Positions 15,458 through 24,229 of a stretch of 64,000 nt of DNA are shown here, in pieces (the first letter of the stretch is position 1; each line of letters begins with the position of its first letter). The DNA lies in the NCBI RefSeq assembly GCF_900199205.1, contig NZ_OBMJ01000001.1, forward strand, positions 1,674,001 to 1,738,000. The letters are read 5' to 3'. The notes under the pieces are model-generated. The model was not told the DNA's origin, made no database searches, and saw only the letters and a program-made list of their open reading frames with translations. Source of the DNA: Streptomyces sp. 1331.2 (GTDB lineage Bacteria > Actinomycetota > Actinomycetes > Streptomycetales > Streptomycetaceae). The position numbers and the translations under genes are program-made.

Positions 15458-17316
15458 GAGGCCTCCGCCTTCCGGGGGTCGAGCTGGTCCAGCAGGGAGA
15501 GGAAGGTGCCGGGCGGGCAGGCCGACAGGTGGTCGGCGAGCTCGTCCAGCACCTCACACTCCGCCTCCGTGACGGGCTCACCGAGGTCGGTGAGCGCCTT
15601 GACGAGGCAGCCGCGCAGCCATCCGTCCGGCACCGGGCCGGCACCGGAGGAGGTCCCGCGCAGCCAGAGGTGCAGGGCGGCGGCCGCGGCGAAGCACAGT
15701 TCGTACCGCTCGGCGAGGTCGAACGCCTCCGCCGGTACGGCCCGGGGGGTGAACCGGACGGCCGCCATGGCCTCGTGGAGGCGTTCGGTGGCGTCCAGCA
15801 GCCGCTCGCCGAGCGAGAGCAGCGGGCGCAGCGAAGCCGAGTTGCCGCCGTCGGCCCGCTCGGCCGCCTCGGCCCGCTCGCGCAGCTCGGCGACGGCCCC
15901 CGGCAGCCCGGCCGAGACGGAGCAGCCGCCGGTGGAGAGCAGGCCGAGCGAGGCCGGCCGGAACGGCCGCGGCGGGATGTACAGGTCGGCCGCCTCGGCC
16001 AGGCCGTCCGCGTCGAGGCGGCCCTTGCGGTAGCCGCGGGCGATCCGCGGGAACTGCTCGATCAGCGCGTTGCGGTTGACCAGGCTGCTGCCGTCGAAGA
16101 TCCCGATGATGCGGTGGTCCCGCTCGGCCTTGGCGAACAGGCCGTGCGGGTCTCCGGGGCCGAGCAGCCCGTGCGGGCCGAGGAGGTGCAGCAGCCGGGC
16201 GATCACGGCGTCGACCTGCGCCGGGACGTAGGCCTTGGCGACGGCCGAGATGACGCTCATCTCGCCGGTGAGGGCGTGCAGGGAGCGCACCGCGACCAGG
16301 CCGGTGGCCTCGGCGAGCAGCAGCCCGGCGGCGGCCTCGCCCAGTTCGCGCCGGACGTGCGGCAGCTGCGCGAGCGCCGTGCCCTGCCCGTCGGCCACGA
16401 GCGGTGCGCCGCCCCCGCCGGCCGCGAGCGCCGTGCCCTGCGCCCCGGGTCCGACCGGTGCCCCGCCGGCGCGGTGTGCGGCGGCGAAGTCCGCGGCCAG
16501 CCGCAGGACGTGGTCCCCCACGCCGAGCGACATGGCGGCGCAGCAGGTCCGGGTGATGTGCAAGGCCTTGACGATGATCTCGACGCCCTGGCCGGTCGCT
16601 CCGATCAGGGCGTCGGCGGGCAGCCAGGCCTGGTGGAAGGCGATTCCGCTGATGTCGGCGCCCCGGATGCCGTAGGTGGGCACCTTGGGCAGGGCGGTGT
16701 GCGCGCCGGGTGCCAGCCGGGCCTTGTCGACCAGGAAGAGGCTGAAGCCGCGCGGGCCGCCCGCGTCGTCGGTGCGGGCGAGGACGGTCACCAGACCGGC
16801 CCGGGTGACGTTGTTGATCAGCCACTTCTCGCCGTCGAGCAGCCAGCCGCCGTCGGGCGCGGGGCGAGCGACGACCTCGCCGGCGAGCAGGTCGCTGCCG
16901 TGGTGGCGTTCGGTGAGCGCGCAGGAGACGACCTCGGCGGCGGCGATCCGCCGGCCGAGCCACCGGGCGGGTTCGGCGGCGTCGACGATCCAGGTGGGCA
17001 CGGCGCCCAGGTACGTCTTGCCGTGGGCGGCGGCGACGGTGAGGTCGATCCGTGCGACGGCGCGCAGCAGCCGCAGGACGACGGTGAAGTCGTCGAGTGC
17101 GCCGCCGTGTTCGGCGGGCACGTAGTAGCGGGGCAGGCCGGTCGCGTCGAGGGCCCGGCAGGCGTCGGCGGGGAACTCGTCGGCCCGGTCCAGGGCGGCC
17201 AGCCCGACCTGGTCGAAGGGCTGTCCGGGGCCGCCGAGTTCGCGCAGCCGCCGGGTGAACCGCTCCACCGGGTCGGCCGCTTGGGTGTTCCGGGCGGGGG
17301 GCGCCGCGGCGGTCAT
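15454..17316 (-). CDS. Acyl-CoA (acyl-ACP) dehydrogenase
   Basis: A 620-residue flavoprotein. Typical family segments are VVSCALTERHHGSDLLAG (FAD/substrate region), DGEKWLINNVTRAG, GIRGADISGIAFHQAWLP and the C-terminal IIGIFDGSSLVNRN. It should introduce a double bond into the lipid tail, on ACP or CoA. It is longer than standard family members because of a C-terminal helical extension, as seen in dehydrogenases of lipopeptide clusters. A glycine/alanine-rich insertion (GTALAAGGGGAPLVADGQG) interrupts the middle. Start at 17316 forms an ATGA overlap with the acyl-AMP ligase stop; its own stop overlaps the next gene. Confidence 0.85.
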   Translation of the reverse strand: MTAAAPPARNTQAADPVERFTRRLRELGGPGQPFDQVGLAALDRADEFPADACRALDATGLPRYYVPAEHGGALDDFTVVLRLLRAVARIDLTVAAAHGKTYLGAVPTWIVDAAEPARWLGRRIAAAEVVSCALTERHHGSDLLAGEVVARPAPDGGWLLDGEKWLINNVTRAGLVTVLARTDDAGGPRGFSLFLVDKARLAPGAHTALPKVPTYGIRGADISGIAFHQAWLPADALIGATGQGVEIIVKALHITRTCCAAMSLGVGDHVLRLAADFAAAHRAGGAPVGPGAQGTALAAGGGGAPLVADGQGTALAQLPHVRRELGEAAAGLLLAEATGLVAVRSLHALTGEMSVISAVAKAYVPAQVDAVIARLLHLLGPHGLLGPGDPHGLFAKAERDHRIIGIFDGSSLVNRNALIEQFPRIARGYRKGRLDADGLAEAADLYIPPRPFRPASLGLLSTGGCSVSAGLPGAVAELRERAEAAERADGGNSASLRPLLSLGERLLDATERLHEAMAAVRFTPRAVPAEAFDLAERYELCFAAAAALHLWLRGTSSGAGPVPDGWLRGCLVKALTDLGEPVTEAECEVLDELADHLSACPPGTFLSLLDQLDPRKAEAS

Positions 17317-19148
17317 GCGCCCACCGTCCCGGTTGCGGTCGGCGCCCCGGTTGCGGTCGGGACATCGGTGCCGGCGGGGACACCGGCGGCCGGAGCGGCC
17401 GGGCGCAGCAGCCCCTCCTGGTAGTCCGCGTAGGTGGGGTCGAGCGCACCGGAGCGGAACAGTTCGCGCATCGCCGAGCGCTGGATCTTGCCGCTGGTGG
17501 TGCGCCGGACCCCGCCGGGGCGCAGCAGGAGGACGGCGCCGACGGGGGCGCCGAACTCGCGGGCGACGGTGAGCCGCATGTCGGCGGCGAGCCGGCGCAG
17601 TCGTTCCTCCTCCTTGATGCCGCGCACCTCGTGGGTGACGACGAGCACGTCCTCGGGCTGCGGGCCGTCGCCGGGGACGGCGAAGCAGGCGCCGACGAGG
17701 CTGCCCAGTTCGGGCTGCTGCAGGCGGAGTTCGTGCTCGATGTCCTGGGGGTAGAGGTTGCGGCCGCGCAGGTTGAGCACGTCCTTGAGCCGGCCGGTGA
17801 CGTACAGCTCGCCCTCGTACAGGGTGCCGAGGTCGCCGGTGCGCAGGTAGCCGGTGTCGCCGTCGGCGGTCGTGGCGCGGAACTCGGCCTCGTTGGTGGC
17901 CTCGCGGTTCCAGTAGCCGTGGCCGATGACGGGGCCGCGGAGCCAGATCTCGCCGACGCCGCCGTCGGGCAGGACGCGGTGAGTGCGGGGGTCGACGATG
18001 CGGATCTCGGCGCCGGTGACGGGCCCACAGCTGACGACGGCGCGTCCGGGCCGGTCGCCGGCCACCGGCCGGAACTCGTGCTGTTCGAGGAGTTCGGGGT
18101 CGATGTCGAGCGCGGTGGGCGGGCCGTCGAGCGCGCCGGAGACGAAGAGGGTGGCCTCGGCCATGCCGTAGCAGGGGCTCAGGGTGGCGGCGTGCAGCCC
18201 GTACGGCGCGAAGCGCTGCCGGAAGCGGTCGAGGACGGCGGCGCGGACCGGCTCGGAGCCGTCGACGGCGTGCTTCCAGCGGGACAGGTCCAGTCCCTCG
18301 GCCTGCTCGTCGGTGATCCGCCGGGTGCACAGCTCGTACGCGAAGTCGGGGGCGGCGGAGGTGTGGATGCCGAAGCGGTCGATCATGTGCAGCCACAGGT
18401 GCGGGCGCTTGAGGAAGGTGGCCGGGCTCATCAGGACGGTCCCGGCGCCGCTCATCAGCGGCGGCAGGATGATGCCCATCAGCCCCATGTCGTGGAAGTG
18501 CGGGATCCAGCCGCCGAGCGGGGTGTGCTCGTCGAGCCCGAGGCGGTCGATGAGGGTGGAGCTGTTCTGCAGCAGGTTGCCGTGGGTGATGACGACGCCC
18601 TTGGGGTCGCCGGTGGACCCGGAGGTGTACTGGAGCACGGCGACGGTGTCGTGGGTGGTGAGCGGCATCGTCCAGCCCTGCGGGCCCGGTCCGGTGCCGT
18701 CGTCTGTGACCAGCACGGGGAGGTGGTCGAGCCCCTCCTCGGTGGTCCAGGTCTCGACGTCGCCGCGGGTCGCGGTGTCGGTGAGGACCGCGACGGCCCC
18801 GGCGTCGGCGGCGATCCGCACGACCCGGCGCCGCTCGTGGCGGTAGCGGCCCGGCAGGGAGGAGGGGACGGCGACGGCGCCGGCGTACAGGCAGCCGAGG
18901 AAGGCGGTCAGGAAGGCCGGCCCGGCGGGGTACAGCAGGACGGCCCGGTCGCCCGCGCCGATGCCGGCGGTGTGCAGCCGCCGGGCGATCCCCCGGGCCT
19001 GCCGGTCCAGTTCGGCGTACGTCAGCCGGCTCGCCCCGTCCGCCCGGAGCGGATCGGTGACGAAGGTCAGCGCGTCCTTCTCCGGAATGTTCTCCGCATG
19101 CCGGACGAGAACTGCGGTGACACTGGGGGCGGTGACGATTTCCGCCAT
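17313..19148 (-). CDS. Fatty acyl-AMP ligase (FAAL)
   Basis: A 611-residue adenylating enzyme that activates a free fatty acid as acyl-AMP and transfers it to the ACP three genes downstream. Visible marks are YTSGSTGDPKGV, the FAAL hallmark GGWIPHFHDMGLMG, SPCYGMAEATL, YLRTGDLG, GRLKDVLNLRGRNLYPQDIE and TSGKIQR near the end. The start at 19148 follows an AAGGGCAGGG-like ribosome site; longer upstream readings have no typical family sequence. It is the first gene of the minus-strand operon and pairs in role with DptE (daptomycin). Family call is firm; acyl chain length cannot be read. Confidence 0.92.
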   Translation of the reverse strand: MAEIVTAPSVTAVLVRHAENIPEKDALTFVTDPLRADGASRLTYAELDRQARGIARRLHTAGIGAGDRAVLLYPAGPAFLTAFLGCLYAGAVAVPSSLPGRYRHERRRVVRIAADAGAVAVLTDTATRGDVETWTTEEGLDHLPVLVTDDGTGPGPQGWTMPLTTHDTVAVLQYTSGSTGDPKGVVITHGNLLQNSSTLIDRLGLDEHTPLGGWIPHFHDMGLMGIILPPLMSGAGTVLMSPATFLKRPHLWLHMIDRFGIHTSAAPDFAYELCTRRITDEQAEGLDLSRWKHAVDGSEPVRAAVLDRFRQRFAPYGLHAATLSPCYGMAEATLFVSGALDGPPTALDIDPELLEQHEFRPVAGDRPGRAVVSCGPVTGAEIRIVDPRTHRVLPDGGVGEIWLRGPVIGHGYWNREATNEAEFRATTADGDTGYLRTGDLGTLYEGELYVTGRLKDVLNLRGRNLYPQDIEHELRLQQPELGSLVGACFAVPGDGPQPEDVLVVTHEVRGIKEEERLRRLAADMRLTVAREFGAPVGAVLLLRPGGVRRTTSGKIQRSAMRELFRSGALDPTYADYQEGLLRPAAPAAGVPAGTDVPTATGAPTATGTVGA

Positions 19149-19527
19149 CTGGTTGCCCTGCCCTTCGCCTTCGCTCCTGGGAATTCCCGCCGCGCCGGTC
19201 GGCACCGCGGGATTCTTTCTAACGACGCTCCGGCGGGCCGCGGAAGGCGAATGACAGCAAACTGCAAGGACGCGGCGCACCGGTGCCCGGCGGCGGCCCG
19301 GTTTCCTGCACCGCGGGCCGTTCCGGGGCCTTCTGCCCTCCGGTACCGGCCAGTTGGGGACCGGTCCGGTGGGACCGGCGCGCAGTAGGGTCGAGGCACC
19401 GTCAGCGCGCGGCCGCCCGCGCGGCCGTTTTCCTTCCGCTGGCTTCGGACTCCTCCCCATCCGCCGAGTGATCGGCGTTCCGGTCCTGGCGCCGGAATGC
19501 GCCGGTTCTCCCGAGACCGGATCTGCC
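19149..19527. promoter_or_regulatory. Divergent intergenic region between lipidation/NRPS operon and glutamate mutase operon
   Basis: A 379-nt gap between two outward-reading operons, so it must hold promoters for both. I see no gene-like frame, and no operator palindrome stands out. Readings through it have no recognisable protein sequence. Confidence 0.5.
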
Positions 19528-19998
19528 ATGAATTCGACACCTGGACCCATGAATTCCTCACCTGGAACCGACTCGCCTTCCGTCTCCCCTTCCGTGCTGT
19601 TGACCGGCACCTCGTCCGACGCCCACACCTGGAATCTCGTCTACCTCCAGCTCGTGCTGGAGGAGGTCGGCCACACCGTGGCGAACCTCGGCCCGTGCGC
19701 GCCCGACGAGCTGGTGGTGCGGTCCTGCCTGGAGCTGCGGCCCAGGCTGGTGGTGGTCAGCAGCGTCAACGGCCACGGCTTCAACGACGGTCTGAGGCTG
19801 ATCCGCGAGCTGCGGGCGCGGCCCGAGCTGGCCTCCGCCACCGTGGTCATCGGCGGCAAGCTCGGCACCGACGGCCTGCGCAACGTCGGCATGATCCGCC
19901 GGCTGACGGCGGCCGGCTACGACCGGGTCTTCGACGACGGGGAGCTGCCCGCGTTCCGTTCCCTGGCCGCCCGGTCGGTGTACCGGGCTGTCTCGTGA
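19528..19998 (+). CDS. Glutamate mutase (methylaspartate mutase) small subunit, B12-binding
   Basis: A 156-residue cobalamin-binding protein (149 if the ATG at 19549 is used; neither has a strong ribosome site). The fold is shown by VLLTGTSSDAHTWN, ELVVRSCLELRP, LVVVSSVNGHG and VVIGGKLG. The cobalamin-ligating motif DxHxxG appears as D-A-H-T-W-N: Asp and His are kept, the Gly is not. With the next gene it should rearrange L-glutamate to (2S,3S)-3-methylaspartate, a building block of friulimicin-type peptides. The stop overlaps the next start (GTGA). Confidence 0.85.
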   Translation: MNSTPGPMNSSPGTDSPSVSPSVLLTGTSSDAHTWNLVYLQLVLEEVGHTVANLGPCAPDELVVRSCLELRPRLVVVSSVNGHGFNDGLRLIRELRARPELASATVVIGGKLGTDGLRNVGMIRRLTAAGYDRVFDDGELPAFRSLAARSVYRAVS

Positions 19999-21341
19999 CA
20001 CCGGCGTCCTCTGACAGCTCCGACAGCTCCGAGAGCTCCGGCGGCTCCCGCGGCTCCGCCGAAGCCGTCGGCGCCCCCGGCACCACCAGCACCGGCGGCT
20101 TCGGCGGCTTCGTCGCCCGGGCCCACGCCCGCGGCGCGCTCGTGGTGCAGCCCCGGATGGGCTTCAGCGACCCGCGGCTGATGCGCGAGGGCCTGGAGCG
20201 GACCCGGGCGGCCGAGGCCGTCACCGTCGGCACCCTGACCCTGGACAGCTACACCCGGGTCAACGACCTGGCGGCGGCCGCCCGGGCCGTCGCCGAGGGC
20301 GTCCGGCTGAACGGCTACCCGATCTGCACCCACTCCCCCGCCGTGACGCGCACCGTGCTGGACGGCGTCCACGCAGACTCCTTCCCCGTGCAGGTGCGGC
20401 ACGGTTCGGCGCAGCCCGAGCACATCGTGGCCGCGCTGCTGTCCGTGGGGCTCGACGCCACCGAGGGCGGCCCGGTCTCCTACTGCCTGCCGTACAGCCG
20501 TACGCCGCTGAGCGAGGCGGTGGCCAGCTGGCGGACGGCCTGCCGGATGCTGGCCCGGGCGCAGGGCGGCGGGCGGGTGCCGCACCTGGAGAGCTTCGGC
20601 GGCTGCATGCTCGGGCAGTTGTGCCCGCCGTCGATGCTGGTGGCCCTCAGTGTCCTGGAGGGCGTGTTCTTCGCCCGGCACGGCCTGCGCAGCGTCTCCC
20701 TGAGCTACGCCCAGCAGACCAGTGCGGAGCAGGACCGGGAGGCGGTGGCGGCCCTGCGCGCGCTCGCGGACGAACTGCTGCCGGGCATCGACCGGCACCT
20801 GGTGGTCTACGCCTACATGGGCGTGTACCCGGGCTCCCGGGCCGGCGCGCTGCGGCTGCTGGAGGCGGCGGCGCGGCTGTCGGTCGAGTCGGGTGCGGCC
20901 CGACTGATCGTCAAGACCGCGGCCGAGGCGCACCGCATCCCCACCATCGCCGACAACGTGGAGGCGCTGGAGACCGCCGCCCGGGCGGCGCGCGGCACCG
21001 TCCGGCGGCCGGAGCCGCCCGGTACCGAGCCGCGCTCCGAGGTGTACGAGGAGGCCCGGCTGCTGGTGCACACCGTGCTGGCGCTGCACGAGGACGTCGG
21101 CGAGGCGCTGCTGCTGGCCTTCCGGCGCGGCCTGCTCGACATCCCGTTCTGCCTGCACCCCGACAACGCGGGACGGGCCCGGAGCTTCATCGACACGGAC
21201 GGCCGGCTGCGCTGGTCGGACACCGGGCGGCTGCCGCTGACCGGTTCGGCCGTGGCCGCCGCCCGCAAGCTGACCTCCGCCGACCTGCTGACCGCACTGA
21301 CCCAGGTCCAGCGGACCTACGACCCAGGAGGCCCCCGGTGA
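19995..21341 (+). CDS. Glutamate mutase (methylaspartate mutase) large subunit
   Basis: A 448-residue homologue of the epsilon chain GlmE/MutE. Motifs matching the clostridial enzyme are VVQPRMGFSD, TLTLDSYTRVND, GVRLNGYPI, QVRHGS and EGGPVSYCLPYS, which form the glutamate-binding and barrel residues, plus a C-terminal LLDIPFCLHPDNAG. The first 35 residues are low-complexity Ser/Gly. GTG start at 19995 overlaps the small-subunit stop. It supplies 3-methylaspartate, probably for module 4. The enzyme needs adenosylcobalamin held by the partner subunit. Confidence 0.9.
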   Translation: MTPASSDSSDSSESSGGSRGSAEAVGAPGTTSTGGFGGFVARAHARGALVVQPRMGFSDPRLMREGLERTRAAEAVTVGTLTLDSYTRVNDLAAAARAVAEGVRLNGYPICTHSPAVTRTVLDGVHADSFPVQVRHGSAQPEHIVAALLSVGLDATEGGPVSYCLPYSRTPLSEAVASWRTACRMLARAQGGGRVPHLESFGGCMLGQLCPPSMLVALSVLEGVFFARHGLRSVSLSYAQQTSAEQDREAVAALRALADELLPGIDRHLVVYAYMGVYPGSRAGALRLLEAAARLSVESGAARLIVKTAAEAHRIPTIADNVEALETAARAARGTVRRPEPPGTEPRSEVYEEARLLVHTVLALHEDVGEALLLAFRRGLLDIPFCLHPDNAGRARSFIDTDGRLRWSDTGRLPLTGSAVAAARKLTSADLLTALTQVQRTYDPGGPR

Positions 21342-22165
21342 CCGCCACCACCCCGCTGCCGGACCGCCCCGCCGACGCGCTCTGGCAGGGCAGCAGCGCA
21401 CCCGCGCAACTGCTGATCCTCACCGGCCGCTCGGTGCGGGCGCATCTGGCGCACCGCAGGGCGATGGTCCTCAGCATGCTCCAGCCGGTGTTCATGCTGC
21501 TGCTGCTCAGCCAGGTCTTCGGCAGCATCGTCGACCGCGGGCACCTGCCCTCGGGGGTCGGCTACCTCGACTACCTGCTCCCGGCGCTCCTGGTGACCAC
21601 CGGGATCGGCCCGGCGGTGGCCTCGGGCATCGGGCTGGTGCGGGACATGGACAACGGCGCGGTGGCCCGGCTGCGGACGCTGCCGATCCGCGCGCCGCTG
21701 CTGCTGATCGCCCGCAGCCTGGCCGATCTGCTGCGCACCGCCGTCCAGTTGGTGATCCTGCTGGTGGTGGCCGTGGTGGTGCTGGACGCCGATCCGGCCG
21801 GCGGCCCGCTCGGGCTGCTGGCCGCGCTGCTGCTGACCTGCACGGTGGTGTGGGCGATGACCTGGATCTTCCTCGCCCTGGCCGCGTGGCTGCGCAACGC
21901 GGAGGCCATGCAGAGCGCCGGCTACCTGGTGACCTTCCCGCTGATGTTCGCGTCGAGCGCGTTCGTGCCGGCGGACCGGCTGCCGGGCTGGCTCCAGCTG
22001 CTGGCCCGGCTCAACCCGCTGTCGTACGCGATGGACGCGGCCCGGGCGCTCGCCCTCGACCTGCCGCTGGGCACCCGGGTGTGGGCCGCCCTGGGCACCA
22101 GCGCGCTCGTCGCCCTGGTCGCCTCGGCCGCCGCCGTCCGGGCGTTCCGCCGCCCGGTGGCCTGA
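21338..22165 (+). CDS. ABC-2 type exporter permease
   Basis: A 275-residue membrane protein with about six hydrophobic segments, resembling DrrB-type permeases (long N-terminal amphipathic stretch, LVRDMDNGAVARLRTLPI, SYAMDAARALAL near the end). GTG start at 21338 overlaps the mutase stop and follows CAGGAGG. The only matching ATPase in the cluster is at 31628-32632, on the other strand and about 10 kb away. Together they likely export the lipopeptide or give self-resistance. Confidence 0.85.
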   Translation: MTATTPLPDRPADALWQGSSAPAQLLILTGRSVRAHLAHRRAMVLSMLQPVFMLLLLSQVFGSIVDRGHLPSGVGYLDYLLPALLVTTGIGPAVASGIGLVRDMDNGAVARLRTLPIRAPLLLIARSLADLLRTAVQLVILLVVAVVVLDADPAGGPLGLLAALLLTCTVVWAMTWIFLALAAWLRNAEAMQSAGYLVTFPLMFASSAFVPADRLPGWLQLLARLNPLSYAMDAARALALDLPLGTRVWAALGTSALVALVASAAAVRAFRRPVA

Positions 22166-22217
22166 CCCCACCCCGCTACCGCCTGACCCCGCCACCGCCC
22201 TACGAAACGGAGCGACG

Positions 22218-23177
22218 ATGACCGAACTGCGCGCACACCCCCTGGTCCGCCTGGACGCGGCACCCGACCCCGGCACCGACGCCGCGGTCTGGACGGCCCG
22301 GCACCGTGCGGAGATCCGCGAACTGGCGGCCCGGCACGGGGCCGTCCTGGTCCGGGGGCTGGACCCGGGCGGCCGGGACGGGGCCGCCGCCGTCGTGTCC
22401 GAGGTGCTCGGCGAGGGCCTGACCGAGCGCGAGGGGTTCGCCCCGCGCGACCCGTACCCGGCGCCCGGCGTGTACTCCTCCTCGCACTGGCCGGCGGACC
22501 AGCCCATGTGCATGCACCACGAGCTGAGTTACGCGGCCGTGGCCCCGCGGCTGCTCGCCTTCGCCTGCGTCACCCCACCGACGAGCGGCGGGGTGACGGC
22601 GCTCGCCGACGCCCGCCGGGTCCTGGAGGACCTGCCGGCCGCGCTGGTCGAGCGCTTCGAGCGGGACGGCTGGCGGCTGACCCGCCACTACAACCCGTTC
22701 GTCGGCATCGGCTGGCAGGACGCCTTCGGCAGCGCCGAGCGCGCCGAGGTCGAGCGCTACTGCGCGACCCACGGCATCGACACGGACTGGGGCCCCGACG
22801 GCGCCCTGCGCACCACCCAGACCCGGCCCGCCGTGGTGGCCCACCCGGACACCGGCGAGCGCTGCTGGTTCAACCAGATCGCCTTCCTCAACGAGTGGAC
22901 GATGGCCCCCGAGGTCCGGGAGTTCCTGACCGCCGAGTTCGGGCCCGAGGGGCTGCCGTTCAACACCTTCCACGGCGACGGCACCCCCCTGGACCGCGTC
23001 ACGGTGGACGCGGTCAACGAGGTCTACGAGCGCCACACGGTGCGCGAGCCCTGGCAGCGCGGCGACCTGCTGGTGGTCGACAACGTCCGTACCGCGCACA
23101 GCCGCGAGCCCTACCGGGGCGAGCGGGAGATCGTCGTCGGGCTGGGCGAGCCGTTCCGCCCCCGCGCCGGCGGCTGA
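22218..23177 (+). CDS. TauD/SyrP-like Fe(II)/2-oxoglutarate dioxygenase
   Basis: A 319-residue oxygenase. The metal site is visible as HHELSYA (HxE type) and the distal His in VDNVRTAHSREPYRGERE, with the 2-oxoglutarate-binding Arg following. TPPTSGGVTALADAR is typical of the SyrP branch, whose members hydroxylate carrier-bound Asp or other residues at the beta carbon. It lies in the mutase/exporter operon, so a tailoring hydroxylation (Asp, methyl-Asp or pipecolate) is the best guess. I recall no such step in friulimicin, so the product may differ. Start ATG 22218 after ACGGAGCG. Confidence 0.82.
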   Translation: MTELRAHPLVRLDAAPDPGTDAAVWTARHRAEIRELAARHGAVLVRGLDPGGRDGAAAVVSEVLGEGLTEREGFAPRDPYPAPGVYSSSHWPADQPMCMHHELSYAAVAPRLLAFACVTPPTSGGVTALADARRVLEDLPAALVERFERDGWRLTRHYNPFVGIGWQDAFGSAERAEVERYCATHGIDTDWGPDGALRTTQTRPAVVAHPDTGERCWFNQIAFLNEWTMAPEVREFLTAEFGPEGLPFNTFHGDGTPLDRVTVDAVNEVYERHTVREPWQRGDLLVVDNVRTAHSREPYRGEREIVVGLGEPFRPRAGG

Positions 23178-23193
23178 ACCACCGGTGGTCCGT

Positions 23194-23246
23194 ACGACCG
23201 AGCGGGGCCGCACCCTGGTGTTCCGGGTGCGGCCCCGCTCGGTCGT
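23194..23246. terminator. Strong bidirectional terminator hairpin
   Basis: Arms 23194-23215 and 23225-23246 are perfect inverted repeats of 22 bp with a 9-nt loop. It lies between the convergent dioxygenase and GHMP kinase genes and can stop transcription from both sides. Confidence 0.85.
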
Positions 23247-23272
23247 CGGGGGAAGGGCGGTCGGACGGACGG

Positions 23273-24229
23273 TCAGTCGAAGCTCAGCGTGCGGTACACC
23301 GTGACGTTGCCGACCAGGTCCTGGCAGGCCTGGGCGGCCGCGGCGAGCTGCGCCGGGCAGTCCGGGGAGGCGGTGTCGAGCAGGATGCCCAGCGTGGTGC
23401 CGCTGTGGCCGACCACCACGCCCAGCCCGCCCACCTCGCGGCAGATGCCGATCATCCCCTCCAGCGACCACTTGTGGCGCAGCACCTGGTTCATCCGGGC
23501 GCTGGCGGTCGCGACCCGCCCGACCTCGGCGAGGTCCCGGCGGGCGACGGCACCGGTGATCCGGTCCAGCAGCCGCACGTACTCCCGCTTGTCGGCCGCC
23601 GTGAACGGCTTGGGGATCGCGTTGAAGGAGACGGTGTCCACCGCGCCGCCCTCGTCGCCGCTGACCACCGCCATCGACGGCAGCGACCCCAGCCGAGCCC
23701 GCAGCCGCACGGTGCGGTGGTGGAAGGCCACGATCGAGGGGTAGAGCACGCCGTCGGTCGGTTCGATCCGGGCGAGGTAGGACTCGATGCGGCGCGGCGG
23801 CATGGGTTCGTCCAGGGCGTTGGCCACGGCCCGGGCGGTGGCCACCAGGTCCGCCGAGGAGCTGGCCAGTCCCTTGCCCTCGGGCAGGGTGCTGTGGATC
23901 TTCAGCAGGCCGCCGGTCGGCCGGCCGGCGTCCCCCATGATCATCGAGGTGAGCCGGAGCGCCTTCTTCTTGTGCGGCGGCCAGACCCGCAGCAGGTCGG
24001 AGTCCGGGTCGGGCTCGAACCTGGCCATCGCCCAGCGGGCGACCGGCAGGGTGACCAGGAAGTCCCCGTCCTCCTCGGGCAGGACGCCCTGGAGCAGTTC
24101 GCCGAAGGTGCCGAAGGCGGTGCTCACCCCCGTACTCACCCCCGGCCTCACCCCGGCGGGCACCCCGGCGCCGGCCCCGGAGTCCGCCCCCGTCCGCGCC
24201 GGCCCCGGGGTGATGGTCTCGGTCGTCAT
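23273..24229 (-). CDS. GHMP kinase, L-threonine kinase (PduX)-like
   Basis: A 318-residue GHMP-fold kinase. The phosphate-binding motif is PEGKGLASSSAD, followed by ATARAVANAL, as in PduX, the L-threonine kinase of B12 synthesis; GELLQG near the start is also PduX-like. It is the last gene of the diaminobutyrate operon, coupled by an ATGA overlap to the A-T-TE gene. O-phospho-L-threonine would be the activated substrate for the cysteine-synthase-like enzyme two to three genes upstream. An alternative is a B12 role, since glutamate mutase needs B12, but its position inside this operon favours diaminobutyrate synthesis. The first 30 residues are low-complexity. Confidence 0.8.
   Translation of the reverse strand: MTTETITPGPARTGADSGAGAGVPAGVRPGVSTGVSTAFGTFGELLQGVLPEEDGDFLVTLPVARWAMARFEPDPDSDLLRVWPPHKKKALRLTSMIMGDAGRPTGGLLKIHSTLPEGKGLASSSADLVATARAVANALDEPMPPRRIESYLARIEPTDGVLYPSIVAFHHRTVRLRARLGSLPSMAVVSGDEGGAVDTVSFNAIPKPFTAADKREYVRLLDRITGAVARRDLAEVGRVATASARMNQVLRHKWSLEGMIGICREVGGLGVVVGHSGTTLGILLDTASPDCPAQLAAAAQACQDLVGNVTVYRTLSFD

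Noticed and set aside
17631..19388. A 585-codon plus-strand frame over the acyl-AMP ligase
   Set aside because: No family features; the ligase motifs on the minus strand explain the region.
23273..24229. Threonine-kinase-like gene considered as part of B12 synthesis
   Set aside because: No other cobalamin gene is in the window, and the gene is coupled to the diaminobutyrate operon. The idea is not excluded, only less likely.
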